NCBI GenBank assembly: GCA_900551245.1
Contig: URVC01000021.1
Coordinates: 1-62,642 of the forward strand
DNA length: 62,642 bases
DNA from: an uncultured bacterium
GTDB taxonomy: Bacteria > Verrucomicrobiota > Lentisphaeria > Victivallales > Victivallaceae
Reading direction: 5' to 3'
Below are positions 1-7,485 of the stretch, one piece after another. Both the position numbers and the translations under genes were made by a program. Under the pieces are notes generated by a model that searched no databases, was not told where the DNA came from, and saw only the letters and a list, made by a program, of their open reading frames with translations. Within the stretch, counting starts at the first letter, position 1. Each line of letters opens with the position of its first letter.

Positions 1-35
1 GGGAGGTCTGGAGGGCGCCCGGCCCTCCAGCTCCC
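1..35. repeat. GC-rich hairpin repeat, copy 1
   Basis: The first 35 bases fold into one long hairpin. GGGAG (1-5) pairs with CTCCC (31-35), and CTGGAGGGC (8-16) pairs with GCCCTCCAG (22-30) around the loop GCCCG. A near-identical core recurs at 147-172. There is no T-run, so a simple terminator is unlikely; a repeated intergenic element of the REP kind is the better guess. The element may continue left of the window. Confidence 0.6.
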
Positions 36-137
36 CCGACGATCATTTTCTCTCGGAAGTTCGAATATCCACCTCTGCCCCTGACCGCGCAACACAGGAG
101 CCGGAATTTTTCGCCTCGCTACTGTCTTCTCCTATCG

Positions 138-172
138 AAGAGGTCAGGAGGGCGCCCGGCCCTCCAGCTCCC
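138..172. repeat. GC-rich hairpin repeat, copy 2
   Basis: This is the second copy of the element at 1-35, starting 137 bases later. The inner stem GGAGGGC (147-153), loop GCCCG and GCCCTCC (159-165) are identical, followed by the same AGCTCCC. The outer arm GGGAG is changed to GAGAG-like sequence, so the outer stem is weaker. It lies 43 bases downstream of the stop of the hydrolase gene that ends at 215 on the minus strand. Confidence 0.6.
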
Positions 173-214
173 ACGTCTCCCGTTTCGTCGCGGCAGAGAG
201 ATGAGGGGGCAGAC

Positions 215-3200
215 TTACGGAAGATGCGAGAGGGTCCAAGTCAATGTTCCATGCCAGGATTCCCCCGGCTTGAGGGTCAGATTCCCGGGGCTCTCCATTT
301 CCAGATTGTAACAGCCAAGGCCGAACCAGAGACGCGGAGTGCGGAATTCTTTCAGGTCGAATGTCTGTTTCAGACGAACTTTTCGGATGGTATCGTCCAC
401 CTGCCACCAGCCGTCGGAAAAAGCCTGTATCGGTTTATTGCCGAGTCCATTCCAGAAGTTCATGGTGAGGACTTTCCCGCCGACCGGAAAGTGGAGGACA
501 TCGGTGCCGTGATCGCCGCTGCCACCTACCGTGTATTCCGGATGAAAATACCAGGAACACGCGACCGGTTCTTTCCCGCCGTTGGTCATCGTGACATCCA
601 GTTTCAAAGAGCCGCGGCCGTCGAGTGTGAGCTGTTTGACAAGCTTCATCCCGGCAGGGGAGACCGCCGTCATGCGCACGCCGTCCGGAAGAAGTTCCGC
701 TTCAAAGGGGATGTTGGGGGGAATGGCGTATTTTTCCGGAGCACGGACACGATCCCAGAGCGTATAATAGAAGTTGACCCGGTCCAGCCCGGCGAGATGA
801 TCGTAGTCGATATGAACCTGATTGCCGCCGGCGGTCTTGTCCAGAATCTCCAGAATTCTGCCGCCGCGCGCCGGATCAACGGTGACCTCCAACCGGTCAT
901 CGGAGAGGACGACGACCTCCTTGTCGTACCCGTCCATGCGTTTTGTGGCGACGTTGATTTTCCCGTTGTTCCGGCCGTGGGTCCGGACATAGATGATCTC
1001 TTCCGCGGAATGCGAGGCGTAGCGCCCTTCGTAGGAGACCCGGAAGCGATAGCGGTCCAGAATCCGTTCGGTCGGCGGCGGGGAAAATGAGACGGTTTCC
1101 GTTTTTCCCGCCGGAAGAACGAGCTGTTTCTCCTGAATTTTTTCGCCGGTTCCGTTTTCCAGAACGCAGAGAACGCGGTACTCTTCTTCGGAGGAGTTCT
1201 GCAACGAAAAACGGACTGTCGCGTTCTTCTCTCCGGAACGGATTTCGAAGAGCTTTTTCTCCGGAACGACGCGGATTCCGTTTTCTTTTTCATCTTTGGT
1301 TTCGACGTTGACGCTGCTCAGAAGTTCCACCGGCCCCGGTGCTTTGATGTAGATGACGGATGGGCCGTACAGCGTCCGGAAGGTGCCGTCCGGTCTCGTC
1401 TGGATGGCGGAACGTTTCCCGTAGAGCTGCGTGACTTCCACTTTGCCCGGCTGGGTCGTGCGGAAGAGCCCGCTGCGGTCGCCGCGCCCGTCCCAGATGA
1501 CCGCGGTGAAGGCACCGGTCTTGGCGTCCTGGTAGTTATAGCCGTAGACGAGTCTTTCATCGGTGCCTTTCATGCGGGAGTGGAGCCGGGAGCTGCCGAG
1601 CTGTTCCCCGAGGGTGCAGAAGGCGTAGAAGGAGGGCTTCTTCTGCAGATAGTAGTCCACCATGCCGAAATGATGTTCGGTGTCATTCGGATTGGTTCCC
1701 GCATCCCAGAAGGAGTAGAGAAAGACCCGCTTGAATCCGAGAACGTTGTGAATGATGAGCCCGCGGGTCAGGAACTGGGCAATCTGTTCGCGGGAGATCG
1801 GAAAGCCCAGCGGATTGGCGATCTGCCCATCTGAATAGCCGAATTCCGTGGAGATTTTGGGCTTGTTTTCATCGCCGTATTTCCGGAGCATGGCGTTGAC
1901 CTTCTTCATCGCGTCAAACAGAAATTCCGGCGCTCCCTGCGGATAGCCCGGCAGCGCCGGATTGTTCCGCGGGCTGCCGCCGTAGGTGTGCAGATCGAGA
2001 ACATCGATATACTCTTTCAACCCATGCTGATACATCTGATCCAGATACTGGAGCGCCTCTTTGCTGATGTTGACGGCCGGGGCGGCGACGGCGATCTTCG
2101 GATTTTTGGCCTTCCCGGCCTGATATGCCTTGCGGATGCGCTCCGTCGCCTGTTCGGGGGGGCGTCCGGAGAGTTCGGGTTCGTTGCCGCATCCCAGGGC
2201 CAGCACGCCGATTTTCGCGGCGATCTCCGGAATCACGCTTTCGGAAAGCATGCCGATTCCGCGGTCGTAGAGAAGATCTGCAACGTGCTTGTGAAGCCGC
2301 CACCAGCGAACCTGCCGGACCGGCGTCGTGCCGAGCAGTTCGATTGCCGCGTGATCCCACGCCTTCTGATGGCGGTGCGGGGCGCGGACCGCTTCTCCGT
2401 CGCCGCCGTAATAGTAGTTAATGGCGAGCATGTCGCCGAAGGTATCATAGGCGAAGGGTTTCGGGGCCACGTATTTCCGCATGACGATTCCGGGATTTTC
2501 TCCCTCGTTGTAGACGGCGTTGACGCCGAAATAGTAGACTTTCTCCGGTTCCAGAGGGTAGAATACCTTGCGGGTGGTGCGGCGGGGAAATTTTTCCAGA
2601 AGTCTGACGCCGGGGGCGTCCACCCGCGCCACCGGCTTGTCGGAGACGTAGAGTTTCCACGCCTGGACGTCGCTCACATTTTCCGCAAAGCTGCTCCAGT
2701 CGATGATGACGCCGGCTTCCTGAATGCCTTTCAGTTCAAAACGGACTTCCGGACGCTGATTTTCCGGGCTGAGCAGGCGGGCTTTCTCTTCGCTGACCTT
2801 TTCCCCGTAGACGGCGACTTCGCTGAGAATCTGCTGCTTGGCGCCGGGGCGTTTCCGAATTCGGAACTGGACGTACCTCGCGGCCGCGGGTTTTTCCAGA
2901 CGGAATACCGACTCCGCGCCGCGCCCGTCCGGAGTGCGCAATTTGTCGCTGATCATACAGGTGCCGGCGCTGACGAACTGCTTTTTGTCGTTGGAGAGCA
3001 GAATCTCGAAACTTCCGGTGCCGACGGCGTCTTTCTGAATCGCCCAGACGGTTGCGGATTCGATCAGATAGAGCCCTTTGAGGTCGATGATGAACGATGC
3101 CCACAGACCTTTGGTGCCGCCCCATACGCCGAATGCCTGACAATCCCCCTCCGGGCCTCGCCGGGCGTCAAGAAGCGCACGGTTGGTTCCGTCGGGCCGG

Positions 3201-3409
3201 CTTCCGGTCTTGATGATTTCCGGATCGCAGGCAAAGGGACCGTCGGTGACCCATTCGAGGGTCGCACCGGTCTGGATCCGCTTCTGGCTGTTCGGAATGC
3301 AGTTGGAGACCCAGTTCGGGCGGTGGTTGTCGGTCAGCAGAGCGCTTTCCGCCGGAAGGAGTATTCCTGCCGCAAGGAGCAGGAAAAGCAGAATCTTCTG
3401 TCGCTTCAT
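215..3409 (-). CDS. secreted multidomain glycoside hydrolase (clan GH-A-like) with discoidin domain
   Basis: This 1064-residue protein begins with a signal peptide (about residues 1-22: KRQK then a leucine-rich core). Next come a discoidin/F5-8 type C-like carbohydrate-binding domain (about 60-205) and a fibronectin-III-like segment (about 220-315). A TIM-barrel-like region follows (about 320-610) with GNEPEL (Glu410) and STEFGYSDG (Glu522), which fit the acid/base and nucleophile of retaining clan A enzymes. The last 400 residues look like beta-sandwich modules. It is probably exported and acts on a polysaccharide; the substrate and exact GH family cannot be read. It is last in a minus-strand set with a pseudopilin and a LacI regulator, suggesting regulated glycan use. 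Confidence 0.75.
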   Translation of the reverse strand: MKRQKILLFLLLAAGILLPAESALLTDNHRPNWVSNCIPNSQKRIQTGATLEWVTDGPFACDPEIIKTGSRPDGTNRALLDARRGPEGDCQAFGVWGGTKGLWASFIIDLKGLYLIESATVWAIQKDAVGTGSFEILLSNDKKQFVSAGTCMISDKLRTPDGRGAESVFRLEKPAAARYVQFRIRKRPGAKQQILSEVAVYGEKVSEEKARLLSPENQRPEVRFELKGIQEAGVIIDWSSFAENVSDVQAWKLYVSDKPVARVDAPGVRLLEKFPRRTTRKVFYPLEPEKVYYFGVNAVYNEGENPGIVMRKYVAPKPFAYDTFGDMLAINYYYGGDGEAVRAPHRHQKAWDHAAIELLGTTPVRQVRWWRLHKHVADLLYDRGIGMLSESVIPEIAAKIGVLALGCGNEPELSGRPPEQATERIRKAYQAGKAKNPKIAVAAPAVNISKEALQYLDQMYQHGLKEYIDVLDLHTYGGSPRNNPALPGYPQGAPEFLFDAMKKVNAMLRKYGDENKPKISTEFGYSDGQIANPLGFPISREQIAQFLTRGLIIHNVLGFKRVFLYSFWDAGTNPNDTEHHFGMVDYYLQKKPSFYAFCTLGEQLGSSRLHSRMKGTDERLVYGYNYQDAKTGAFTAVIWDGRGDRSGLFRTTQPGKVEVTQLYGKRSAIQTRPDGTFRTLYGPSVIYIKAPGPVELLSSVNVETKDEKENGIRVVPEKKLFEIRSGEKNATVRFSLQNSSEEEYRVLCVLENGTGEKIQEKQLVLPAGKTETVSFSPPPTERILDRYRFRVSYEGRYASHSAEEIIYVRTHGRNNGKINVATKRMDGYDKEVVVLSDDRLEVTVDPARGGRILEILDKTAGGNQVHIDYDHLAGLDRVNFYYTLWDRVRAPEKYAIPPNIPFEAELLPDGVRMTAVSPAGMKLVKQLTLDGRGSLKLDVTMTNGGKEPVACSWYFHPEYTVGGSGDHGTDVLHFPVGGKVLTMNFWNGLGNKPIQAFSDGWWQVDDTIRKVRLKQTFDLKEFRTPRLWFGLGCYNLEMESPGNLTLKPGESWHGTLTWTLSHLP

Positions 3410-3431
3410 GGTGTGAATCCTTTTGGTTTTA

Positions 3432-4199
3432 TTACTTCATACCGCCGCGGTATTTGTAGTAGACGGGGCGCTCCTTTGTGCCGTCGGAACAGAGCGCCCA
3501 TTTAAAAACCGGATACGGCAGGGTCATTGCGTGTCCGTCGAGAAAGAGGACGTTCCCGGAGCCGCCGTGAGTGAAAATGACTTTCTGTACACTGCCGTTG
3601 TTGTAATAAAACCATCCGTTCGGATCGATTTCCGTAATGGCGATGACGTTGCTCGGGCTGGGAATTTCTACAATTTTTCGCGGAACCGAATGGGGGATTC
3701 CGCCGCTCGGGTCGATTACTTTGGCCAGTCCGAACCGTTCGCCGTTTTCATCGGTAAACAGGTTGGTATTCAAGGAGTAGCCTTTCTGATACCACCACAG
3801 CGGATAGATGAATTGCTCATCGTTGAGGGCCGGGCAGCCGAAAATCGTATGATTCTGACCGGTCTGTTTCGCATAGAGGTTCCCCAGGAGCCAGGCGTAA
3901 TTCGCCTGCCAGGAGCTTGTAGAGGCTCCTCCCAGTCCCGCCGTTTTGGAGGGGACGATCATGTCGGCGTTGTCGTTGATGTAGAAGGTGAGCAGCTGCC
4001 CCTGCTGTTTGAGGTTCGCGACGCAGTTCACCAGCTGCGCCTTCTGGCGGGCCTTCGCCAGCGCTGGAAGAAGCATTCCGGCCAGAATCGCGATGATCGC
4101 AATTACAATAAGGAGTTCTATCAGCGTGAAGAATTTCCGGAATGGATTTCCTGCGGTGGGTTGCAGCGTGATTTCACCCGTTTTACGCATCCGTTTCAT
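3432..4199 (-). CDS. pseudopilin-like protein with H-X9-DG C-terminal motif
   Basis: This 255-residue protein has a type IV prepilin N-terminus (about residues 24-55): a short basic leader, then FTLIELLIVIAIIAILAG and an alpha-helical stretch. Near the C-terminus is the H-X9-DG pattern (HGG...FLDG) of the DUF1559 pseudopilin family abundant in Planctomycetes and Lentisphaerae. The residue before FTLIE is Phe, not the Gly normally needed by prepilin peptidase, so processing may be unusual. It sits 22 bases upstream of the secreted hydrolase and 23 bases downstream of a LacI regulator. A role at the cell surface or in secretion of the neighbouring enzyme is inferred, not shown. Confidence 0.85.
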   Translation of the reverse strand: MKRMRKTGEITLQPTAGNPFRKFFTLIELLIVIAIIAILAGMLLPALAKARQKAQLVNCVANLKQQGQLLTFYINDNADMIVPSKTAGLGGASTSSWQANYAWLLGNLYAKQTGQNHTIFGCPALNDEQFIYPLWWYQKGYSLNTNLFTDENGERFGLAKVIDPSGGIPHSVPRKIVEIPSPSNVIAITEIDPNGWFYYNNGSVQKVIFTHGGSGNVLFLDGHAMTLPYPVFKWALCSDGTKERPVYYKYRGGMK

Positions 4200-4222
4200 G
4201 ACATTTTCCTCGAAGTGGTTGT

Positions 4223-5236
4223 TTATTGGAGCCTGGCGGTTGAATTGCGAATGACAAGTTTGGTGCTCAGCGTCTCGCCCGGGAGTTCGGCGAGCGTGCC
4301 GGACAAATACAAATACAGGTAATTCGCCGCTTTGTAGCCGATCTCGTAGAGAGGTTGCGCCACGGTGGTCAGCGGTGGATTCAGATAGGCGGAGGCGGAG
4401 AGATCGTCGAATCCGACGACGGAGATGTCATCCGGGATCTTCCGGCCGGTTTCCCAGCAGGCTTTGTACGTTCCCTGCGCCATGGTGTCGTTTGAAACCA
4501 CGACGGCGGTAACATCCGACGCCTGACGGAAAAGCTGCATGGTCTGAAGGTATCCCGCTTCCTGGCCGTGCAGAGTCGGAATGTGATCGATGATCAGTTT
4601 TTCATCCTTTTCGATGCCGTGGCGCTTCAAAGCGTCGTTGTAGGCTTTGAAGCGGTGCTGGTGGTTTTCATCCGCGACCATATCCATGGCGAGAAAGGCG
4701 ATTCTGCGATGTCCGAGTTCGATCAGATGTTCCAGGGCGTCGGTTTCTCCGCCGTAGGATTCGTTGTTGACAAACCCGATTTTGTCTGACCGGTACGGAT
4801 AGTTCAGCATCATCACGGGAATCTGTGCTTTTTCCAGCTCTGCAATCTGAGGCATGTCTCCGGCGAAGAGGCAGACCCCGTCGCAGCGGCGTTCGCGAAT
4901 CTGTTTCAGCAGGCTCCGCTTCCGGCTTCCGCTGTTCATAATGATCGAGAGATCGGCGCTTTCTGTTCCGGCGAATGCGGACATCCCGGTGATCAGTTCC
5001 GAAAAATATTCATCCATCAGCGGTTTTTCCTGCGTGAGGACCACGCCGATGTTGAAGACCCGTTTCGCGCCTTTGTTCGGGGAAAAGTTCAGCTCTTCGA
5101 TGACCGCCAGGATTTTCTTTCGCAGTTCTTCGCTGACATCTGTCCGGTTGTTCACGACGCGCGACACCGTTGCCACGGAGACGCCCGCCCGTTCCGATAC
5201 CAGCCGGATGTTGTTGGTTTTTGTCCGTCTCGGCAT
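4223..5236 (-). CDS. LacI-family transcriptional regulator
   Basis: This 337-residue protein has a LacI-type N-terminal helix-turn-helix (residues about 8-30, with the hallmark VSVATVSRVVN) followed by a periplasmic-binding-protein-like sensor domain of full length. Family members bind CG-centred palindromes and release DNA on binding a sugar. It is the first gene of the minus-strand set with the pseudopilin and secreted hydrolase, which it probably controls. Two CG-centred operator-like sequences lie just upstream of its start (5312-5345), suggesting autoregulation. The start ATG is preceded by a purine-rich AAGAGAA. Confidence 0.92.
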   Translation of the reverse strand: MPRRTKTNNIRLVSERAGVSVATVSRVVNNRTDVSEELRKKILAVIEELNFSPNKGAKRVFNIGVVLTQEKPLMDEYFSELITGMSAFAGTESADLSIIMNSGSRKRSLLKQIRERRCDGVCLFAGDMPQIAELEKAQIPVMMLNYPYRSDKIGFVNNESYGGETDALEHLIELGHRRIAFLAMDMVADENHQHRFKAYNDALKRHGIEKDEKLIIDHIPTLHGQEAGYLQTMQLFRQASDVTAVVVSNDTMAQGTYKACWETGRKIPDDISVVGFDDLSASAYLNPPLTTVAQPLYEIGYKAANYLYLYLSGTLAELPGETLSTKLVIRNSTARLQ

Positions 5237-5311
5237 TTCTCTCTTTCGTCCTTCCTCGTTTCTTCTTTAAGTATATCGGAAAAATGGGAAAAGTCAATAG
5301 AGGATTGAAAA

Positions 5312-5345
5312 ATTTTCGTAAATTTTATTTTATTTTTACGAAAAT
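5312..5345. promoter_or_regulatory. candidate LacI-type double operator
   Basis: An 11-base inverted repeat, ATTTTCGTAAA (5312-5322) and TTTACGAAAAT (5335-5345), lies 75 bases upstream of the LacI start. Each arm is itself a near-palindrome around a central CG, like LacI-family operators. The two centres are 22 bases apart, about two helical turns, so two dimers could bind the same face. Function is inferred from position and shape. Confidence 0.45.
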
Positions 5346-5425
5346 AAAAACGATGTATCGGATGAGGCAATTTGCGCCCTGAATGCATCGCGTTTCGTTT
5401 TCCGGGGAACTTGAAGGGGGAAAAG

Positions 5426-5502
5426 TGGAGCCGACTGTCGGGATCGAACCGACGACCTGCTGATTACAAGTCAACCGCTCTAGCCAGCTGAGCTAAGTCG
5501 GC
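5426..5502 (-). tRNA. tRNA-Thr (anticodon TGT)
   Basis: Read on the minus strand, the sequence starts GCCGACT and ends AGTCGGC-T-CCA, giving a perfect seven-pair acceptor stem with an encoded CCA. The D arm is AGCTCAGCTGGCTAGAGC, the anticodon loop CTTGTAA carries TGT for threonine, and the T arm contains GGTTCGATCCC. A good promoter lies immediately upstream (5516-5544). Confidence 0.95.
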
Positions 5503-5515
5503 ACCGGATAAAACT

Positions 5516-5544
5516 AATATAGTTCGCAATGGCCCGCTTGACAA
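5516..5544 (-). promoter_or_regulatory. promoter of tRNA-Thr
   Basis: On the minus strand TTGTCA (5544-5539) and TATATT (5521-5516) are separated by 17 bases, close to the sigma-70 consensus. The predicted start of transcription is a few bases before the mature tRNA 5' end at 5502. Confidence 0.7.
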
Positions 5545-5655
5545 ATCGTTTCCCGGTAAAAAATGCGGTTTTTCCTTGATTTTTTCCAAAAAAATGGTAC
5601 ATTTACTCTTCCGTATATGTTTTAATTTCAACTTCTGCGGGACCTTTCACGGAAT

Positions 5656-7485
5656 ATGGCTGAGGAAACAACCGTACAATACGACGGCAGTGCAATCAAA
5701 ACCCTTTCGGCGCTGGAACACATCCGGCTCCGGCCCGGTATGTACATCGGGCGCATGGGCGACGGTTCGCATCCCGACGACGGGATCTACATCCTCATCA
5801 AGGAGATCATCGACAACAGCATCGACGAGTTCATCATGGGCCACGGCAAACGGATCGAACTCGCCATCGACGATCACTGCGTCTCCATCCGCGACTTCGG
5901 CCGCGGCATTCCGCTCGACAAGGTGGTCGAATGCGTCTCGGTGATGAATACCGGCGGCAAATACAACGACGACGTCTTCAAGTTCTCCATCGGCCTCAAC
6001 GGCGTCGGAACCAAGGCGGTCAACGCCCTTTCGGAATCCTTCCTCGTGCGTTCCATCCGCGACGGCCGGTTCCACGAGGCGCGCTTCGAACGCGGGGTGC
6101 TGACCGGCGAGGAGACCGGGGATTCCTCCGAGAAGAACGGCACGTTCGTCCGCTTCGTCCCCGATGCGCAGCTCTTCCCCAACTACGGATTCAAGCTCGA
6201 ATACATCGAGAAACGGCTCTGGATGTACGCCTATCTCAACAGCGGGCTCTCACTCTATTTCAACGGGCAGCGCTACTATTCCGCCAACGGCCTGCAGGAT
6301 CTGCTCGAATCCGAGACCGGCGAGGAGCGGCTTTACAACATCATCGCCTACCGCTCCAAGACGATCGAATTCGCGCTCACCCACAGCGACAACTACGGCG
6401 AAACCAGTTTCAGTTTCGTCAACGGGCAGTACACCAACGACGGCGGCACCCACCTCTCGGCGTTCAAGGAGGGGGTGCTCAAGGGGATCAACGAGTTCTC
6501 CGGCAAGAACTACAAGGCCGATGAGATCCGCGACGGCATGATCGGCGCGATCGCGATCAAGGTCAAGGATCCGGTCTTCGAGTCGCAGACCAAGAACAAG
6601 CTCGGCAACACCGATGTGCGCGGCCCCATCGTCGCGGCGGTGCGCGACGCCGTCGTCGATTACCTCCACAAAAACCGCGAAGTTGCCGAAATTCTGCTCG
6701 ACAAGGTCGCCCGCAACGAACAGATGCACCGCCAGATTCAGGAGGTCAAGAAGAAGGGGCGCGAAACCCAGCAGAAGACCCGGTTGCGCATTCCCAAGCT
6801 CAAGGACTGCAAGTTCCACATCGGCGACAAATGGCCGCGGCAGCTGGAGAAACGCGACACGATGATCTTCCTCACCGAGGGGGATTCGGCGGCCGGTTCG
6901 CTCGAGGTCTGCCGCGACGTCAACTGTCAGGCGATCTTCGCGCTGCGCGGCAAGCCGATGAACTGCTACGGCGAAAAGTTCGACAAGATCTACAGCAACG
7001 AGGAGCTGACCTTTCTGATGCAGGCGCTCGGCATCGAGGACGATATTGAGAATCTCCGCTACGACAAGGTGGTGATCGCGACCGATGCCGATGTCGACGG
7101 GCTGCATATCCGCAATCTGCTCATTACCTATTTTCTCTGCTTTTTCGAACAGCTGGTGCTCTCCGGCCACCTCTACGTGCTGGAGACGCCGCTCTTTCGC
7201 GTGCAGAAGCCGAAGGAGAAGCCGGTCTACTGCTACAGCGAGGCCGAACGGGATTCCGCCGCCGCGAAGCTCGGGAAGAAGGCGGAGATCACCCGGTTCA
7301 AGGGGCTGGGGGAGATTTCGCCGAAGGAGTTCGGCCAGTTCATCGGCGAGGAGATCAAACTTCAGCCGGTCACGCTTGAGAACATGCGCAACGTGCCCGA
7401 GCTGCTCGGCTTCTTCATGGGCAGCAACACCCCGAAGCGCCGCGAATATATCATGAACAACCTGGAAGTGCATAAATATGAGTGA
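5656..7485 (+). CDS. parE: DNA topoisomerase IV subunit B
   Basis: This 609-residue protein is the ATPase subunit of a type IIA topoisomerase. It has a GHKL ATP-binding domain (Glu50 and Asn54 in KEIIDNSIDE, and GLNGVGTKAVNAL as the ATP lid) and a TOPRIM domain with EGDSAAGS (Glu408) and DADVDG (Asp477-Asp481). The length and lack of the GyrB-specific insert fit ParE rather than GyrB. It overlaps parC by eight bases, so the two subunits are translationally coupled. The ATG is chosen because the GHKL domain starts about 15 residues later. Gyrase-like use of this pair cannot be excluded without the rest of the genome. Confidence 0.88.
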   Translation: MAEETTVQYDGSAIKTLSALEHIRLRPGMYIGRMGDGSHPDDGIYILIKEIIDNSIDEFIMGHGKRIELAIDDHCVSIRDFGRGIPLDKVVECVSVMNTGGKYNDDVFKFSIGLNGVGTKAVNALSESFLVRSIRDGRFHEARFERGVLTGEETGDSSEKNGTFVRFVPDAQLFPNYGFKLEYIEKRLWMYAYLNSGLSLYFNGQRYYSANGLQDLLESETGEERLYNIIAYRSKTIEFALTHSDNYGETSFSFVNGQYTNDGGTHLSAFKEGVLKGINEFSGKNYKADEIRDGMIGAIAIKVKDPVFESQTKNKLGNTDVRGPIVAAVRDAVVDYLHKNREVAEILLDKVARNEQMHRQIQEVKKKGRETQQKTRLRIPKLKDCKFHIGDKWPRQLEKRDTMIFLTEGDSAAGSLEVCRDVNCQAIFALRGKPMNCYGEKFDKIYSNEELTFLMQALGIEDDIENLRYDKVVIATDADVDGLHIRNLLITYFLCFFEQLVLSGHLYVLETPLFRVQKPKEKPVYCYSEAERDSAAAKLGKKAEITRFKGLGEISPKEFGQFIGEEIKLQPVTLENMRNVPELLGFFMGSNTPKRREYIMNNLEVHKYE

